This document shows positions 26,723 to 39,015 of a stretch of 64,000 nt of DNA, piece by piece. Position 1 is the stretch's first letter, and every line of letters begins with the position of its first letter. Made by a program: the position numbers and the translations under genes. Source of the DNA: Adineta vaga. Taxonomy: Eukaryota; Rotifera. A model generated the notes under the pieces. It was given only the letters and a program-made list of their open reading frames with translations, was not told the DNA's origin and ran no database searches. The stretch covers positions 7,006,001-7,070,000 of the forward strand of contig CP075497.1 in NCBI GenBank assembly GCA_021613535.1. The letters run 5' to 3'.

Positions 26723-28171
26723 CTATTGGAATGATACAGTATGTCTCAGAAATCTGTCTTCGATCAAATTAATTCTCTTTCTTATTTATCTTCTAGCATC
26801 TGGACGATGATGTACGAAACGAACGACAAGCCGTATTACAAGAATCATCTTCTTCTTATTCCCCTTCTTCGTCATCTTCGGTCGTTCTTGTTCGAGATCT
26901 TCTTCAGCGATTCAAAAAACGAAACAACATCTACACAGCTGTCGATCATCTCAACTTTCGAGTCACAAAACGATCTTGTTTCGGACTGTTAGGTATGTCT
27001 CACACTTTCACTCTTTCCTACCATTCTATCGCTATCATATTCAGGAGCAAATGGTGCAGGTAAACAACAACATTTCGAATGTTGATCAATGATCTCAAAC
27101 CAACATCTGGCGATATCATCATCAATGGCAAAAATATCAATAAAATTGTTCGACTAATTCATTCTTGTTTTCAGACAAATATGATCTTGTTGTGTATGTT
27201 TAGGAACGAGATCTGGAGATTGGCTTCTGTCCACAATTCGATTGGCTTGTCAACGATCTCACTGTCACTGAAACACTCACACTGTTTGCAAGGTAAATGT
27301 GTTTGAACATGTCCATGTTTGTTTTTCTTATTCGAATGGAAATAGGCTAAAAGGATTACAATGGTCAGAGATTCCACAGATTTGCAGTGACATGATTGAT
27401 CTGTTTGGACTTGAGAAATATCGCAAGAGAAGAGTTCAAAAGCTCAGGTAAGTTTCGATTGTGTTTTCTTGTGAACGAAAGATTCATTCGATACTTGTTC
27501 TCTCCGATGACATCTAGTGGTGGAAATAAACGAAAAGTGAGTGCAGCACTCGCATTCATGGCTAATCCTGCTCTTGTCTTTCTCGATGAACCAACGACAG
27601 TAAGTATCTTCATACTTTCTCTCTCACATACAAAGTAAAACATGTTGTCATAACTGTTTTGTGTTGCAGGGTTTGGATGCTGCTGCCAAACGAAAACTAT
27701 GGAATGTGATTCGAGCAGCTCGTGATATTGGTTTGACAATCATTCTGACTAGTCACAGGTATGATGCAAATAGAAATGATGATGATGATGATGATGATTA
27801 CTTTCGATATGTATGTGTATGTGTATAATTGTAGCATGGAAGAATGTGAAGCATTGTGTACAAGTAAGTGAGAAAAGAGAGATAGGTCATAATCACAAGT
27901 TGTTGTATTGCCAGAGATAGGTATAATGAAGTTGGGTCAGTTCATGTGTCTTGGTAATTTGCAACGATTGAAGAATCGTTTCGGAAATGGTTATGCAGTA
28001 CAAGTGAAGTTAGCGTTACAAGATATTAGTCGATTCAAAGAAGAGTTGATGTTAACATTGCCAGGTGTTGAGATTGATGGTAAGAGATAGTGAAATATGA
28101 GTATTGTTTTGAATCTATATCAATTGTGTTTTTGTTAGAACAACACAATGGAATGTTATTTTGTACGATAC
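26723..28171 (+). repeat. Homogenised tract D, ABCA copy 2
   Basis: Partner of 18454-19905. It contains the Walker A frameshift at 27062-27064, which is absent from copy 1. Confidence 0.85.
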
Positions 28172-28374
28172 CATTCTCTACATCGAACAGAACGGAAAAT
28201 GTTACAGAGAAAGTTTTTATGAGTTTATCTGGCATATTCGAATGGTTTAATGAACAAAAAGAGGCTAAACTAATTGAAAGTTATTCCATAACTCAAACAA
28301 CTTTGGAACAAATATTCATTCATCTAGCTTGTGAAGATGAAGAAATACATACTAATAGCACTAAAAAGAAATAG

Positions 28375-30551
28375 CTTTTGATTCATAGAGCTATTAAATG
28401 TCGATGATACTTTGTTTTGTTTTTTATTACGTATAATGTAAACATATCGACATATTATATTAATAAATAAAAGATTCTGTTCATAGTTTATTTTTCTCAT
28501 TAACATGTGTTCAATTGATTCTGTCGATATTCTTAATAAAACACGTTCGTGAATGCATATGATCTATTCAGTTAGTTCGATTATAATTTCTCTGGCTTGA
28601 CTGATTGTTCATTGTCCGGATAAGAAAAACACAAGATGTTCATATATCATCAACTAAATTGTCCAATAGTTGATTCTTTCTCTCTTAGTTTACTTGATAG
28701 ATGCGTTCGATATAATTATGATGCGAGATAGACACATTGTAAGAAAGCGTTATGCTAGGCATGTCTATATATGTATGAGAACAAAGATATTTGTATAGAT
28801 GTTTATGCATACGCGCGCTCAACCTTCCAAATATATGAAGCTATTAACTCATTTTTCTTGCCCGTCTAAAAACAACATTCAAAGAAGCAATAATCATTAG
28901 ATTAGGGAAGAAAAGAACAAGCAATCGATGATACTATGTATGAGTAGTGTTTTTCTTGCTCTTTGAATGGTACAAAAAAAAAGAATGACAACATCCACTT
29001 ACCCTTGCCATTTCTTTTCATGTGGACAAGTAGAAACACAAATATTGGCATAAAAAATCGTATATAGACAAAGAAAATGTGTATAGCAAGTTCCCATTTT
29101 CAAGGTTAATGACATGCACATGCGTTTAGATGCAAATATACATTTAACAACGAATGACTATGCAGTGAAGTAACTATTCTGGTGTTGTTCTTTTTTTTCT
29201 TACACTTAAGCTTCATATTACATCACTTCGATGATATTACTCATTTTACTATAAAAAAAAAGACTATAAAGACGATGTGTGAAAGAAACGGCCAAAGGTC
29301 GTCTCGATAGTAAACTTATTGATAATGATGATCATCATAGTGAACGATCTAACTAATTGAATTTGTCCTGGATTAGTGTTCTTAAGACAGATGAATAGGA
29401 CAAAATAGATTTTTTTTCTCCTCTTCTTTTCCTATTCTTTCAATGGATATATGTATATAGATTTTTTCCTTGTATATACAACCGATAGATATATGCAAAG
29501 GAGAACGCGAGTGGGTGGAATATGAGATGGAGGGTATCACCATCTTCTATACGGCGTGAGTATACGGAAGCAGTAACCCTTGTGATTAGGATAGAAAGAA
29601 AAAAGGAGGAGGAGAAAACGAAGAAGAAAATATATGCATTTGCTTATTGTCGTTGTTGATGTACAGTACACACATATATAGACACAATGACCGATCGTAG
29701 AGTATAGTCAGTCGTACAGTCATAATATTCGATTTTGTACTATTTTAGTATACATAAATGAGCTTGATTGTGTTCATTAAATGTGCGTGTGAGAGGAAGA
29801 GAGAGAGAAGGAGGTCAATGTCATCAATAAGACTAGCAACAGTACAAAACCATTACGTCGTTGTTTCTTATCGTTCTGTTTCTTTTTCATCTCGATTTTT
29901 TTGTATTCATGAATTCAATTTTGTGAACTTCTGTCGGTGAGTTTTTTCTCCTTCACATGTAGGTGATGTAAGTATGTCGTTTATACTATACATGTACAAT
30001 CTTTCTCTTTTTGTCTGCATCTGGAAGTATACGTAGGTGAAGCATTAATATAGGCTGTCGAACGCTATAAGCATTGTCTTATCGTCTATGCAAACTGAAT
30101 GATTGCCCATTTGGTTGTTATATAGCAGCAGTTCATATCTTTCTTTTTCTGTTGTATGTAATCATATTGACTTCTATACATACGTACACATACACACACA
30201 TCTTGTATTCATTCTATTGTAAACAGCAATGTCGATCTTTTTCTTATTTGTTGATATATATTATCGTCTCCTCGATCTGACTTACGAGAGATTTTTTTCT
30301 CGTCATTCAGTTTTTTTCAAATAACGATATATCAATAATATTAATATCGAGTAGGTTTTCAAATGATGACAGATGTTATCGTTTTCGTAAAACGTTTGCC
30401 AATAATAGAAGGAAAGAAAAAAACATTACTCTTAAGATGATTCCTTTTTTTTCTGCATTCATCATCGAGATCAAATTTCCATTCTCATACAACGAAATAC
30501 TTCAGTCATTTCTTTTACATAAAAAAAGAATAAAGTTTCTTTTTTTTACAG
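28375..30551. other. Intergenic between ABCA copy 2 and the DLGAP-like gene
   Basis: About 2.2 kb, AT-rich, no supported gene. AATAAA at 28462-28467 is 88 nt after the copy 2 stop. The stretch ends in a TTTTTTACAG acceptor directly before the ATG at 30552, so the DLGAP-like transcript probably has a noncoding first exon somewhere here. Confidence 0.55.
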
Positions 30552-33500
30552 ATGTCTGATGTAGCCATAAGTAATCAACTTCCACCACGTACGACAACAA
30601 GTACACGTTGGCCAAGAAAATGGTCAACATTAGGTGGACGTTGTACATCAAGCTCCACAACAGTTATCCCAACAAATGAATCTGATGCTGCGAATGAAAC
30701 TTCATCGAAGACCAATGGTCATCATCGTCATTCAGCATCATTACATCGTAAAGCATCGACAATGAGTCGAACAAATGGCGCTCCAGCAGCAGCGGATGAA
30801 ACTTCTCCTCCATCGTTAAAAAAATCTCGTTCATTAATGAATGTTTTACGTTCGAAATTAAATTCTCCCGCTGTAATTCGTCGTTTTCGTTCAAAATCAC
30901 GTGAAAATTCAAAACAAACAATTACAGAAATTAATGGACATACAACAAACGAACAACAACAACAAGAGCAACAACAAGTCAAACAAGCGAATGATGAAGA
31001 AATCGTAACATCCCGAAAATCAAGAAAACGTGATCCGTCACCGATGAGGCGTCTTGCTAATCGTATTTCACAATTAACACGACATCAAAGTGCAACAGCT
31101 TATGAACGACAAAGTAATTATTGAAAATTCTACCATGATTAACTACAGTTAGAAACATGACATAAGTTATCTTTTGTATAAATGATATTCATTATGCAAA
31201 GTCAAGCAATGAAAGCTTTCAAATGTAGATAAACTAATCTCTCGAAAGAAATACTTGACCTTCGGACAGTTTGAGATATGGCTACAATATACATATGTAC
31301 ACTCGCTTTTATCTATACATTAACAGATATGTTTAGCATACTGATTGCATAGAATCATCAAACAGATCACGAGTCATTCGTTTTGTAAAATTGAAATTCA
31401 AAGTTACTAACATGTTATGACATAAATATTGAAATAATGTAGATCGATTCTTTTTATTTTGAAAATGTATTGTATCAATCATATCTGTCCCGCAGTATTG
31501 TATTTAATTTTCATCTTTCTTTTCTTTTCCATAGAAAAATCTCCAATAAAATCATCAACAAATGATGATATAGCAAAAACGTCATCACCTATTCATAATA
31601 AAGACACAGTTGACCATATTAATGCATGTTATGACGAAATTCGTGCTAAATATTTCACTAACAACAATTTATCTAATAATGATCATCAAAGCCGTTCATT
31701 ACTGAGTAATGATCTTTCCAATAATACACAACGTATGCCTTCACCAATTCTACCAGATGATCCACTACTTCAAGCACGTAAACAAGCAAATTTAAAATTG
31801 AATTGCCTATTAAGTGGCTATACTTTAACTACACCATTTTCTACTCATGAAAAATCGTTTGGTCGCAATGATTTATTCAAGTTTAATCATTATTATGATG
31901 TTGGAAAAAGAAAATATGACTGGAATTCGACTAATGCAAATAATCAATTATTTTCGAATACGAGAGCAAGACCATTTAGCAAAAGTATTGATAGTTTTAG
32001 ACCTCCGAATGTTAATGGTACGTAAAACGAAGAGAAGAAAACGATATTTGTTAGATTTATTTCTTCTGTTTTGTAGAGGATGAAGTACCAATCACATTGG
32101 AAAAAATGAATATTGCCGATAATGATCGATTAGGTAATTTTATTCGTATAATAACTAGAGTATAACAGCTTTATTGTATATGTATAAAATATGTTAAATT
32201 CTCGTTTGAAGCAAATCACCCGATGACAAGGACATGTCCAAAAGAGAAAGGGAAATTTTTTTTATGAATAAGAAAGAGAGTGAAGAGAATTTCAATTCAA
32301 TCAGTTTCATGGGTCAACAGTTAGTTTTACTCTCCCACTGAGAATATTTGATTGATCAATGCATGACTTTCGATATTGTTAATTATGACCAATGTTTCTT
32401 TCATAAACCGGAAAAGGAATTTATTTCGATGTAACGGATTTTTTCACGTCAATAGTCTTTACCTCCCACTTATAAATACTTAGAACAGTAATTAACTTCA
32501 TTGAATGTTACTAATCAGACTCGTTAGAGAATTTATGTAGCTATTATTTCTAATAGTTTTGTTATGTAATCTCATCCATCAATATCTCATTTAGTTCGCA
32601 CAGAAAATCATCAAGAAGACGTTCCAAAAGTATTACCTGATGACAATGAAGTTGTCATCCAGAAAGACATCGTTCTCAATAAATCAGAACCAAATTCATC
32701 AAACATTCATGTAACACCATCTGTTCCTGTAGATAATAACACATTTGTTACAACGACAACAACAACAATTTCAACTGATTCAAATGAGGATAACATTGTT
32801 CCGAATGAGAAGAGTATTGGAGATCGTGATGAAGAATTTGAACAGAATTTTCTACGTGCAGTTGATCGAGCGCTTGGTGTAGTGAATAAAGATGAAAGAA
32901 ATTTGATAGAATCTTCAGTAGATGATTTACCAAAAGCTGAAAATCAATCATCACTTAATCTTATGGAAATGACGGAACGAGCACTTTCGTCAGTTAATAA
33001 TTTACCGGATATTCTGGTAAGCAACAAAAACAAATAGTATTTGTTAATATAACAAATTGAAAATCCTTTTTTGTAGAATGACAATTCAAATGATGATAAG
33101 AAAAGTAAATAATTGAAAATGTTCCAACTTTTATTTTTTTCAACTGTTATATTTAGAGTTTCATAATGATAATGTACACTCGATAAGTTCGGAAGAAGTT
33201 CATCGTAAGGATATATCTGTGAGTGATGAACAACCATTGATTATTACTGAAGAAAAACACGATGAATCAGCTAAAACTGAACAATCGTCAATTGTCATTG
33301 AAGAAAAATATGAAGAACCCATTAGTATTGCTCAATCACCAATTATTGCCCAAGATAAACACGAGGAACCGATGAAAACCAATCAGTTGTTAGCTTCAGC
33401 GGAGGAAAAGCACGATGAGCCCATTAGTATAGAACAATCACCAATTATTATTGAAGAAAAACACGAGGAATCGATCGATGCTGAACAATTATCGACTAAT

Positions 33501-36101
33501 ATCGACGAAAAACACAATGATTCGACTAATTCTGAACAACCACCGATTATCGTGAAAGAACAACATGATGAACCCGATATTATCGAAGAAAAGCATGCTG
33601 AAATGACTGATACTGATCACGTGTTGATATCTACTGAAGAAAAGCACAATAATCAGGCTGATGTTGAACAATCACCGATGATTACTGAAGAAAAACATGA
33701 TGAACCAACTGACGCTGATCAAGTAACAATTTCTACCGAAGAAAACCACGATGAGTTTATTAATAATGAGCAACCAGCGATTGTTACCGGAGAAAAGCAA
33801 GAACAGGCTATCAATACTGAGCCATCACCAACTATTATTGAAGAAAAGCATGATGAACCGACTAACGCTGATCAAGTAACAATTTCTACCGAAGAAAGTC
33901 ATGATGAGTTTATTAATAATGAACAACCAGCGATTGTTACCGAAGAAAAGCAAGAACAGGCTATCAATACTGAGCCATCACCAACTATTATTGAAGAAAA
34001 GCATGATGAACCGACTAATATTCAGCAACCATCGATTACCACGGAAGAAAAACATGCCGAATCGACAAATAATAATGTAAATGAAGAAGATATTGTCTCG
34101 GTTATTGAAGATTTAGTACAGAAAACGGAAGGACTATTGGTCGAAGAAAGCAAGGTAAGCTCAATAGCTGACTAACATTATGATAATCAAATGTTCACAC
34201 TTCGATCAACATCGTTGTTTGCACGTTTACATTTATGGTGATGGACTATTTTTCTTCTTTCTTTCTTTGCATGATGATCAATTTTTCTATCAGTATTTTG
34301 TATCTTCTTTCTTTTATTAGAGTATTGTTTGTGTGAATATCAGTTCAATTTTTGTTGTTGTGGTTTTTTTTCGAATAGGGTATTCTTGAACTAACCAACG
34401 CAAAATAGATCCTATTCACACAAATAATTATCATCAATTGCTTTGCCGTTTTGTTTTTTTGAGTTAACCGTTTACTAATAAAAAAAAATGATGAAGAATG
34501 TAAAGAATGGGATTATTGGTGACCTTTATCATTATAATTGACCTTTATTGTTACTATTGATAGAAAGAAAGTTCTAAACTAAAATGACTTTTGATCTATT
34601 TTTTATCTGAAATGAGTGTCAGTTTTATCAATGCATCTCTATGATTTGGTTCATTTTTCAAGTTATCAAGGGAATATAGATTTCTCTAAAGACTGAATAT
34701 ATTAATCTTTTTTCTTATATGTAAAGATGAAAAAAGAAACTTTTTTTCATTCGTTCGTTTTGGTTTGATGATGCGAAGCCTGTTCGGATGTAGATATAAA
34801 TGCAGAGTGATAATGGTGACTCACATAGTCTTTTATCGTTTTTTTCTTCTTCTCTTTCTTTTCTTTTTATTTCTTAAATCGAAGGACGCACGCACGTTAA
34901 CTGTCGACCGAACCTAACTAGCTCTTTCGAGAGCGCTGAACTACATAACAATTTCGATTCGAACCACGTCGTCACTCGTCATCATCTCTCTTTTTTTCTT
35001 CTCTTTCTCTCTTTCTCCCTCTCTCTCTCTCTCACGCGTTCATTCCATCACACGACAATCATTACGACTTTCTTCTCATCAGTCACTATTGCACGTTTGT
35101 CTCTCTCGTTCATAGAATGGTAAGCACTAAACAAGTTTCCTGTTCTTTTGTATACCTATATATTCACATTATTTTCCTATTGAAAACGTGTTCAATTGAT
35201 CAATTTATTTGTATATAAAGTTGTCTGGATCATTCGATCTGAATTCTTTTTTCTTTCTCATAAATTTACGTTTGCAACATGTCCAGAGCAGGAACAACAA
35301 GGGTGTGTGTATGAGCGTGTGCAAATTGAATTTCCCCTTTATATTAATTGATTATTTTTGAAAAATTTCCTTTATTTTACAGAATGGTCAAACATTCTTG
35401 GCTAAATTGGATGATGAAGAAAAGACAATCAAATCAAAAGCAGATTCTTACAATAATTTACTTGGTCAAGATGATAATCGTTTGAGTGAAGATGGTAAAC
35501 TAAAATCAAAATTTCATTTTTATTCAAATGATTTCTTTCAATTTAGTTCATACTGATATCAATGCTGTTATTGGCGAAGTTAATTTATTATTACGAGGTA
35601 AACTAAAACAATTTCGAAGTCTATGTGAAGCAAATGTGGTATGATTATATATTAAATCGTTTTTTTTTGTAATAATATTTTGTTTTCTAAGACAAAATCA
35701 ACTTCAGGTGAACCAATACCACTTGATAGTGATTTGGAAGGTTTCTGGGATATAACATATCCATTAATTGATAAAGTTAAAGAAAAATTTACTAAACTTG
35801 ATACACGAAAAGCGAAACAATGGGCTCCAATTGAAGAATATGATCCTAATGATAGTATGTAATCGTATGATTATTTTTAAAAAAAGAACCAAATTCTTTA
35901 TGAAATGTTTTAGTTAATAATCGACCACGTGTAATCGATGATCGTCTTAAACTTCAACCTCAACAAAATAAATCATCAAAAATTCCTCTAATAAAATCAG
36001 CTAATGTTGATTTAAAAAGATTAATTCAAGAACGACGAAAAGCAGCTGCTAATTCTGCAAATCAAAATCATGATATTGAAATATTTGTTGCACCAAAATA
36101 A
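30552..36101 (+). CDS. DLGAP: DLGAP/GKAP-like synaptic scaffold protein
   Basis: Ten exons in consistent phase give about 1034 residues: 30552-31113, 31535-32017, 32077-32133, 32595-33016, 33077-33104, 33157-34154, 35383-35494, 35547-35638, 35692-35854 and 35914-36101. The C-terminal ~180 residues match the GH1 domain of disks-large-associated proteins: INAVIGEVNLLLRGKLKQF, SLCEAN, DLEGFWDITYPLIDKV and a final RLIQERRKAA...IEIFVAPK. DLGAPs link PSD-95-type guanylate kinase domains to Shank. The vertebrate C-terminus has a Shank PDZ ligand (TRL); here the protein ends APK, so that ligand is absent. The N-terminal 850 residues are disordered: a basic Ser/Arg-rich part, then an acidic repeat array at 33219-34060. 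Joining of the N-terminal exons to the GH1 exons rests on phase compatibility, not on homology; they could be two genes. Confidence 0.75.
33219..34060 (+). repeat. Degenerate acidic protein repeats in the DLGAP-like gene
   Basis: The frame repeats a unit of about 15-18 residues built on EEKHDEP followed by a spacer with EQ or DQ and a short hydrophobic stretch. Within it, 33714-33866 and 33867-34019 are a near-exact 153-bp (51-codon) tandem duplication, so the array is still changing in length without breaking frame. Confidence 0.85.
34155..35116 (+). promoter_or_regulatory. Probable internal promoter region of the DLGAP-like gene
   Basis: This stretch is the intron between the repeat exon and the GH1 exons, plus the 5' flank of an alternative first exon. 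A dense CT-rich tract (about 34986-35033) precedes an ATG at 35117-35119 that is followed at once by a GTAAGC donor. Promoter function is inference from this layout. Confidence 0.4.
35117..36101 (+). CDS. DLGAP: Short DLGAP-like isoform from an alternative first exon
   Basis: The single codon ATG (35117-35119) ends exactly at a donor site and joins in phase 0 to the exon at 35383, giving a protein beginning MNGQTFLAKLDDEE and consisting only of the GH1 region, about 185 residues. The upstream repeat exon also ends in phase 0, so both first parts can splice to the same acceptor. This would give a long scaffold and a short, repeat-free form. Confidence 0.5.
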
Positions 36102-36855
36102 AACATTACAAATTCAATTGACAATTGTCGCATTCATTTCTTCTGTGCAATATTTCTTTCGCGTATCAACATCTCGAAGAAAAAAACCAAACAATAATTT
36201 TACTCATGCGTGTTCGTGTGTGTGTGTGTGTTTGTCTTTTTTTATTTTTCTATTTGTTCGAAAAACAATGAAAATAAAAAAAAAACTCTTATTCGATATA
36301 TATATATAACTAATATTACATCAAATTTTTCTTTTACCTATACAGAAATACTATTGACATGATGGAAGGATGAGTTCTTTTTTTTGTTTAGTTATCATTA
36401 TTCTTCCATCGATCAAACAGCTCTGTAGATTAATTATTCATGTCTAAGGTATAAATATATCTACCAACATCTGGGATGGTCCTGGTGTGTATATTTTTGA
36501 CAAATAATAAGCTTCATTATTTGATAGTTTTTATCTTTGAGAAGAACAATCGTTACAAGAGAGAATGTTTATTATTGTCGTTGTAGATCTATTTTTCAAA
36601 TATTGGAGATTGTGGATATGTATATAGTTTTCGATTGATAAATAAACAATAGCGATAGAAGACAATATCTCTATTCTTTATTAGAATAACTTGCATAGAA
36701 CGAATGAATAATTATTTGAGGAGCATTGTTTGGATTAGTTAACGGATATTCTATTCGGATACGAGAACGAGTACAGTTGTTTCTTCTTGTGCAAAGAAGT
36801 GTAGGTTAATAACGGATCAGAAATAGACCTATCAAGTATTCAATTTGGATTAACC
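36102..36855. other. Intergenic, 3' flank of DLGAP-like gene
   Basis: No gene seen. An AATAAA near 36273-36278 and a second near 36640 are candidate polyadenylation signals. The remainder leads into the start of the endostatin-type gene. Confidence 0.5.
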
Positions 36856-39015
36856 ATGAACATTCAATGGATTATTTTTATTATATTTCATCAGGTAAAT
36901 GTTAAACTTTTACTCTTATTTTGTAGAGTAGATCATTGAAAGATTAAAAAAAATTCATAGTTATGTAAATTCTCTCATTAATATCTAATAATCAAAGAGT
37001 AAATTGTTTATATCTTATATCATTGATAGTTTCCATATCTAATATGATGTAGTAATCATATGAGTTCAACTGATATACGTATTTATCCCAAAGGCTGTAA
37101 TGATATACAAATCTGATAATTATTATTGTTTACATATTGTAGGAAACAAGAACTATAATTGCTTCTAATGGATACAAACCTCAAGTGGGTAGTATGCACG
37201 TTATCATGGATTGTTATAATAAATCTTGTTTTTCTTTTCGACTAGACAAATTCTATGTGCCCATGTGAAAAAGTATGATTGATTGAAGAGATTGAAGAGT
37301 AAAAGGAATTGTTATGGAACTTCAAATTTAGGGAGCACGTGGTGAAAAAGGTTATGCGGGTGATTGTTCAACAGGTTAGAAAATTTTATTATGACTGAGT
37401 TAATTTTGTAAAGAAAATACTTCTATACAGATTGTATCTATCGGTATAATGTGTATGCAAGAGATTGCCTTTCTTCTCGAATCAATTTGGAACGTTTAGC
37501 TTTGTCTATTCGTCAATTAATAACTGATACAAAAGTAGAAACACTTTTTACTCTCCACAATGATAAAATAATGAATTCAAACTTTATTTTCTAAAGATTG
37601 TCTATCAAAAAGCTCGTATAAGACCGTGTGTTTGTCCAACAGTAGTACCACATTCATCTACAACATCAAATACATATCGTCTTGATTATAATATGGTATA
37701 AATAGTTGGGAATGTTTTTTTTTAATATCTTTCTTTTTAGTACACACGATTGAAAGGAGATAAAGGTGATGCAGGTCAATCTTGTCCAGCCAATTGTATG
37801 CAATCAACACAGGTTTTGATTCCATTTTGTTTATATTAACAGAATGACGATGACTTTTCTTAGCAGACAAATGTGCGAGTGTTTCCATCGGTAGAAATGG
37901 CGATGGAGAAATTGTTCACCTATTCTGATCATACATACGTACACATTGTTGATCAATATGGATATTTACAAAATGTCTTCATTCGAGTTCAAGGACGACT
38001 CGTACCGTTGATATTAGGAAATAGAGTAAAACACTTTTACAGCATTTGATTTCATGAAGTTTCCCGTGTTGTAGGATACACTTTCTAATCGTGATCAAAA
38101 ACTGACTACGCCGAAACAAGTAAGATCGTTCTTTTTTATTCAATAACATTATTAATTTTCTGAGAATCGAATTTTTCTCTTGTTTCATAGAAATGCAACT
38201 TTGCATTGTCATGTTCAACAGTAAGATTTGGAATTCTTTTACTAGTTCTAGTTATTAATTGAATCTCTTTTTTTTATTAGCTACATATTTTTGCATTGGG
38301 CCCATATACGCGTAAAATGTGTAGTCTAAAACGACCGACAGTGTGTTCGAAATTATCAGAATTCGATGATTTATGTAGCCGTGTCTCTGAACGACATCGT
38401 TTGAAAGGTTTTTATCGAGCATTTATGTCAACCAGTACACAATGGTTAGCAAGTTTATTTGATGGTGTATGTTTAAATGCGAAAATTATCAATATGCAAG
38501 TGAGTTATTATGCAAATTTCTTTCATTGTGTATCAAAACGGTGTTTGTTTCAAGGAACAAGTTTTGTTCAATTCATTTGAAGAAATATTTGAGCAAAAAC
38601 CACCACATAATGAAATTTTAGATGTACAAGGATTGAAACCAGAGTAAGTTCTATCGCATTTTGGAAACATTCAATTAAATGAATCAATTCAATTGGCTAA
38701 TTAATATTTTTTGTTCTTTTTTTTCAAGATTTCAATATTGGTGGCATGGTAGTCTCCCAAATGGTACTGCTTCGAGTGATACTTGTAATTATGTGCATTA
38801 CTTATCTGTAGTCTAAAGTTCTCTGATATTTATTTTGAGGTCTCGACTGGAGTCGACAAGATTCCAGTTTATCTGGTATTGCAAGCCGTTTGCCTGATAG
38901 TAAAACTGGATTATTTCATTATCAATATCTATGGCCCTGTTCTCTAAGCGATTCAAATATGGGAATTTTATGTATTGAAACAAATTGTAATGAACGAAAT
39001 TATCATAAACACTAA
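36856..39015 (+). CDS. Miniature multiplexin: trimerisation + endostatin domains
   Basis: Fourteen short exons join in frame to about 399 residues: 36856-36894, 37143-37184, 37246-37272, 37332-37374, 37431-37534, 37597-37695, 37741-37812, 37867-38025, 38075-38119, 38191-38220, 38281-38499, 38555-38643, 38729-38784 and 38840-39015. A hydrophobic signal peptide leads. Two tiny Gly-X-Y patches (GARGEKGYAGD and LKGDKGDAGQS) are all that remains of a collagen helix. Next comes a segment like the collagen XV/XVIII trimerisation domain (VRVFPSVEMAMEKLF...YVHIVDQYGYLQNVFIRVQG), then an endostatin fold with GFYRAFMSTSTQWLASL, YWWHGSLPNG, a CLDW Cys and a terminal ILCIETNC. The multiplexin identity is strong; the short collagen part is unusual. 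Likely a secreted basement-membrane or matrix protein. Confidence 0.82.

Larger units (their letters stand above)
21384..28374 (+). pseudogene. ABCA: ABC transporter subfamily A (tandem copy 2) with two frameshifts
   Basis: Same exon plan as copy 1. Exons 1-16 (21384-25073) were checked one by one and keep frame, giving intact TMD1 and NBD1 with Walker A, LSGGM signature and Walker B. Exon 17 (25122-26004) is 883 bp against 884 in copy 1: one base is missing near 25343-25348, and the shifted frame stops at 25489, giving a product of about 1005 residues instead of about 1760. A second missing base lies in the A-run at 27062-27064, inside the Walker A codons of NBD2 (exon 27045-27147 is 103 bp against 104). 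The two shifts do not restore the region between them. The rest of NBD2 to the stop at 28372-28374 is otherwise well kept. It is either a young pseudogene, an allele making a half-transporter (TMD1-NBD1), or a locus with two assembly errors. Confidence 0.8.

Noticed and set aside
27058-27068. GCAG/GTAAAC in ABCA copy 2 as a new splice donor that bypasses the frameshift
   Set aside because: Splicing there would delete the Walker A lysine and threonine, and no matching acceptor restores the frame nearby.
29758-30280. Plus-strand frames upstream of the DLGAP-like gene
   Set aside because: No splice continuity into the ATG exon at 30552 and composition typical of translated AT-rich noncoding DNA.
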